Source of the DNA: Gemmatimonas sp. UBA2094
GTDB taxonomy: Bacteria; Gemmatimonadota; Gemmatimonadetes; Gemmatimonadales; Gemmatimonadaceae
Direction of reading: 5' to 3'
DNA: 9,879 bases
NCBI GenBank assembly: GCA_002331565.1
Contig: DCZC01000090.1
Span: 5,505 to 15,383 of the forward strand
Below the pieces are notes generated by a model that saw nothing but the letters and a program-made list of their open reading frames with translations, searched no databases and had not been told where the DNA came from. This document shows, in pieces, positions 8,238 through 9,879 of this stretch (the stretch's first letter is position 1; each line of letters starts with the position of its first letter). The position numbers were made by a program, and so were the translations under genes.

Positions 8238-9287
8238 TCAGCGCCGGTAGAGGTACGCCGCTTCCTCGAGACGGGCCCCGCGCTCGTCACACACCGCGAA
8301 CTTGCCCCCCGAGTAGAGCGTCGCGCCCCCGAAGTCGCCCGATTTGGTTACCGCGTAGAACTCGAGATCGAAGCGCGGGCGGCCGCCGGGGCCGAGGAGC
8401 CGGGCCTCGGTCATTGCGACCACGCGCTCGAGCGTCTTGAGACACGCTTGCTGCGGGGCCATGCCCTGGCGCATGAACTCCACGATGAGGAATGAGGCGC
8501 AGGTCTTGATGTTGGCCTCGCCGCGGCCCGTGCTTCCCGCCGCCCCCACGGTGTTGTCGCAGTACTGCCCCGCGCCCACGATGGGCGAGTCACCGATGCG
8601 CCCCGGCACCTTCCACGCCATACCACTCGTCGTCGTGACCGACCCCAGATCCCCGTTTGCGTTCACCGCATTCATGTTGATCGTGCCGGTCGTGAACTTG
8701 ATCTTGATGTCGTCGTCGTGATCGAGCCACGCGTCGTTGGCATTGAGCCGCGACTTCCAGCGCATCCAATCCTGGCGCGACTTCTCGGTGAGCAGGTTCT
8801 GCGCTTTAAAACCCATCGCGCGGGCGAAACGGCTGGCGCCTTCCCCCACCAGCATTACGTGGTCGGTGTAATCCATGACCGCTTTCGCCACGAGCGACGG
8901 GGTGGCGATCCCCTCGATGCACGCCACCGAGCCCGCGCGGCGCGTGGGCCCGTGCATGCACGATGCGTCGAGCTGTACGACCCCCTCCTCATTGGGCAAG
9001 CCACCGAGCCCCACCGACTGGTCGTCGGGATCGAGCTCCTGGATGTTGACCCCCGCGATCGCTGCGTCGAGCGGGTCCTCACCCGCCAACAGCTGGTCGT
9101 AGGCCACCTTCACGCCGCGGATGCCGTTGGACGACGACACCACGCACGGCCGCCCGCGGAACCCGGCCGGCGCGGGAAACGGTACCGCCGACGACTCGGC
9201 GGGCCACGCCTCGGGAAGACGCGGTACGAACCCGGCCGCCGACAGGATGGCGGACCGCTCGAGGAATTCACGGCGTGAGAGAGGCAT
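8238..9287 (-). CDS. N4-(beta-N-acetylglucosaminyl)-L-asparaginase (glycosylasparaginase), Tat-exported
   Basis: Ntn-hydrolase of the asparaginase-2 family; 349 residues. The family hydrolyses the amide bond between GlcNAc and asparagine, giving aspartate and an amino sugar. The precursor cleaves itself before a threonine, which then becomes the nucleophile. Here that is most likely Thr202 in FTTGTINMN; human AGA has HDTIGM at this place. Downstream are TTTSG (218-222), the substrate-binding signature PGRIGDSPIVGAGQY (228-242, with Arg230 and Asp233), and GSTGRGEA (251-258). Upstream is TDHVMLVGEGASRFA (141-155), also typical. The N-terminus SRREFL (4-9) followed by a hydrophobic segment is a twin-arginine signal, so the enzyme is probably exported folded. 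The ATG at 9287 places the Tat motif correctly; the frame stays open further upstream but that part looks non-coding. No good ribosome binding site is visible. It is divergent from the gene at 9462. Confidence 0.92.
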   Translation of the reverse strand: MPLSRREFLERSAILSAAGFVPRLPEAWPAESSAVPFPAPAGFRGRPCVVSSSNGIRGVKVAYDQLLAGEDPLDAAIAGVNIQELDPDDQSVGLGGLPNEEGVVQLDASCMHGPTRRAGSVACIEGIATPSLVAKAVMDYTDHVMLVGEGASRFARAMGFKAQNLLTEKSRQDWMRWKSRLNANDAWLDHDDDIKIKFTTGTINMNAVNANGDLGSVTTTSGMAWKVPGRIGDSPIVGAGQYCDNTVGAAGSTGRGEANIKTCASFLIVEFMRQGMAPQQACLKTLERVVAMTEARLLGPGGRPRFDLEFYAVTKSGDFGGATLYSGGKFAVCDERGARLEEAAYLYRR

Positions 9288-9461
9288 GGGGGCGTGGCGA
9301 GGTGGCGATGAAATGACTGTGGCGTCCTTGTAGTATGCCGCAAGTTCCGGCAAACCGCCTACCAGCAGGCGACAGACCGCAGGTCCCGCCGTTACGCTTC
9401 CGTAGTCCCAGCTTCCGTCGTCCCGCCTCCGCCGCTCCCCGCCACTCCCCACCGCAGGCCC
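9288..9461. promoter_or_regulatory. Divergent intergenic region, presumed promoters for both flanking genes
   Basis: This 174-bp region separates the divergent glycosylasparaginase and cyclic-nucleotide-binding-domain genes, so both promoters should lie here or the messages begin close to the start codons. I see no convincing -35/-10 pair on either strand. It holds a 15-bp direct repeat (9396-9425) and a C-rich pyrimidine tract (about 9421-9455) just before the plus-strand start. Confidence 0.4.
9396..9425. repeat. Two tandem copies of a 15-bp repeat
   Basis: GCTTCCGTAGTCCCA (9396-9410) is followed directly by GCTTCCGTCGTCCCG (9411-9425), 13 of 15 identical. It lies about 36 bp before the plus-strand gene, where a regulator could bind. 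It may also be a simple intergenic repeat; similar repeats elsewhere in the genome cannot be judged from this window. Confidence 0.6.
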
Positions 9462-9879
9462 ATGACCACTCCGGCCGATATTGCCGAGCAGCTGCGCGCC
9501 ACCTCGTTCCTCGACGGCTTCTCCGACGCGCACCTCTGGAAACTTGCCCGCCACGTCACGCCGCACGAGCTCGTGGCCGATTCCACCATCTTCAACGAGG
9601 GCGAGGCGCGTCAGCGATTCGCGATCCTGCTGAGTGGCGCCGTCGCCATCGAGAAGTCGGCCGACGGACGCTCCACGCGACTCGTCACCCTCGGGGCCGG
9701 CGAAGCCGTGGGCGAAGGGCTGCTCCTCGACGACAGCAACCACGGCACCACCGCGCGCGTGATCATGCCCGGGCACTGCGTGCTGCTCAACCGCACGCAG
9801 CTCGACGACATCACCCGCGAGGCCCCGCAGCTGTACGCCGCCCTCGTGGCGCGCGCCGCCCGGGCCATCAGTGCCCGCC
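9462..9879 (+). CDS. Protein with N-terminal cyclic-nucleotide-binding-like domain, cut off by the right edge
   Basis: 139 residues are visible, with no stop before the edge. Residues about 16-125 have the CAP/CRP effector-domain pattern: FLDGFSDAHLWKLA, then IFNEGEARQRFAILLSGAVAIEK (43-65), then LVTLGAGEAVGEGLLLDD (74-91). The phosphate-binding cassette keeps Gly-Glu (84-85), but the next segment, SNHGTTARV, has no arginine where cAMP-binding proteins have R-S/T-A, so nucleotide binding is doubtful. No helix-turn-helix is seen yet; the sequence ends in a helix (LYAALVARAARAISAR) like the CRP connecting helix. It may be a Crp/Fnr-type regulator, or the N-terminal part of a fusion enzyme; I recall aspartate ammonia-lyases of Gemmatimonadota with such a domain. 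The ATG at 9462 has a weak AGG only 3 nt upstream and agrees with the domain's usual N-terminus. Confidence 0.85.
   Translation, partial: MTTPADIAEQLRATSFLDGFSDAHLWKLARHVTPHELVADSTIFNEGEARQRFAILLSGAVAIEKSADGRSTRLVTLGAGEAVGEGLLLDDSNHGTTARVIMPGHCVLLNRTQLDDITREAPQLYAALVARAARAISAR

Noticed and set aside
8024..8440. Plus-strand frame of 138 codons across the large hairpin
   Set aside because: It reads through the inverted repeat and antisense into the glycosylasparaginase gene. It is Arg/Pro/Gly-rich with no domain.
9288..9776. 163-residue upstream extension of the glycosylasparaginase frame
   Set aside because: The extension runs antisense through the effector-domain gene and across the intergenic repeat, has no domain, and would bury the Tat signal. 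The ATG at 9287 places the SRREFL motif at the N-terminus.

Overview
The window is GC-rich DNA with tightly packed genes, mostly on the minus strand, from a Gram-negative bacterium: it encodes a tripartite envelope efflux system and a predicted Tat-exported enzyme. The LeuRS type, the PDZ protein and the N-terminal cyclic-nucleotide-binding fold at the right edge resemble what I recall from Gemmatimonadota (Gemmatimonas and relatives). That assignment is inference from memory, not a search result.

Layout from left to right. (1) Positions 1-4008, minus strand: a two-gene efflux operon. A lipoprotein-like membrane fusion protein (2761-4008) is followed by an RND/HAE1 permease (2764 down to the left edge, 921 codons visible, C-terminus missing). 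Stop and start codons overlap as ATGA, and there is a good ribosome binding site. (2) 4009-4216: a 208-bp gap with a 13-bp-arm hairpin built on a GCAGACG tandem repeat. (3) 4217-5434, minus: an exported protein with two PDZ domains and no protease domain. (4) 5573-8005, minus: a complete leucyl-tRNA synthetase (leuS). (5) 8006-8237: a non-coding gap dominated by a very strong inverted repeat, with 26-bp arms carrying one mismatch inside a 154-nt fold. (6) 8238-9287, minus: a Tat-exported N4-(beta-N-acetylglucosaminyl)-L-asparaginase, an Ntn-hydrolase. (7) 9288-9461: a divergent intergenic region with a 15-bp direct repeat. (8) 9462 to the right edge, plus: the start of a protein with an N-terminal cyclic-nucleotide-binding-like domain that appears to lack the phosphate-binding arginine.

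The efflux pair is one functional unit. An outer-membrane factor would be expected beyond the left edge or elsewhere. LeuS is housekeeping. The glycosylasparaginase frees aspartate from glycosylated asparagine. The divergent gene may be a regulator or, as I recall from Gemmatimonadota, the N-terminus of an aspartate ammonia-lyase fusion; in that case the two divergent genes could form an aspartate-scavenging pair. I see no CRISPR array, tRNA, rRNA, transposase or phage gene. The least ordinary content is in the gaps: the large hairpin before leuS, the hairpin before the efflux operon, and the tandem repeat between the divergent genes.
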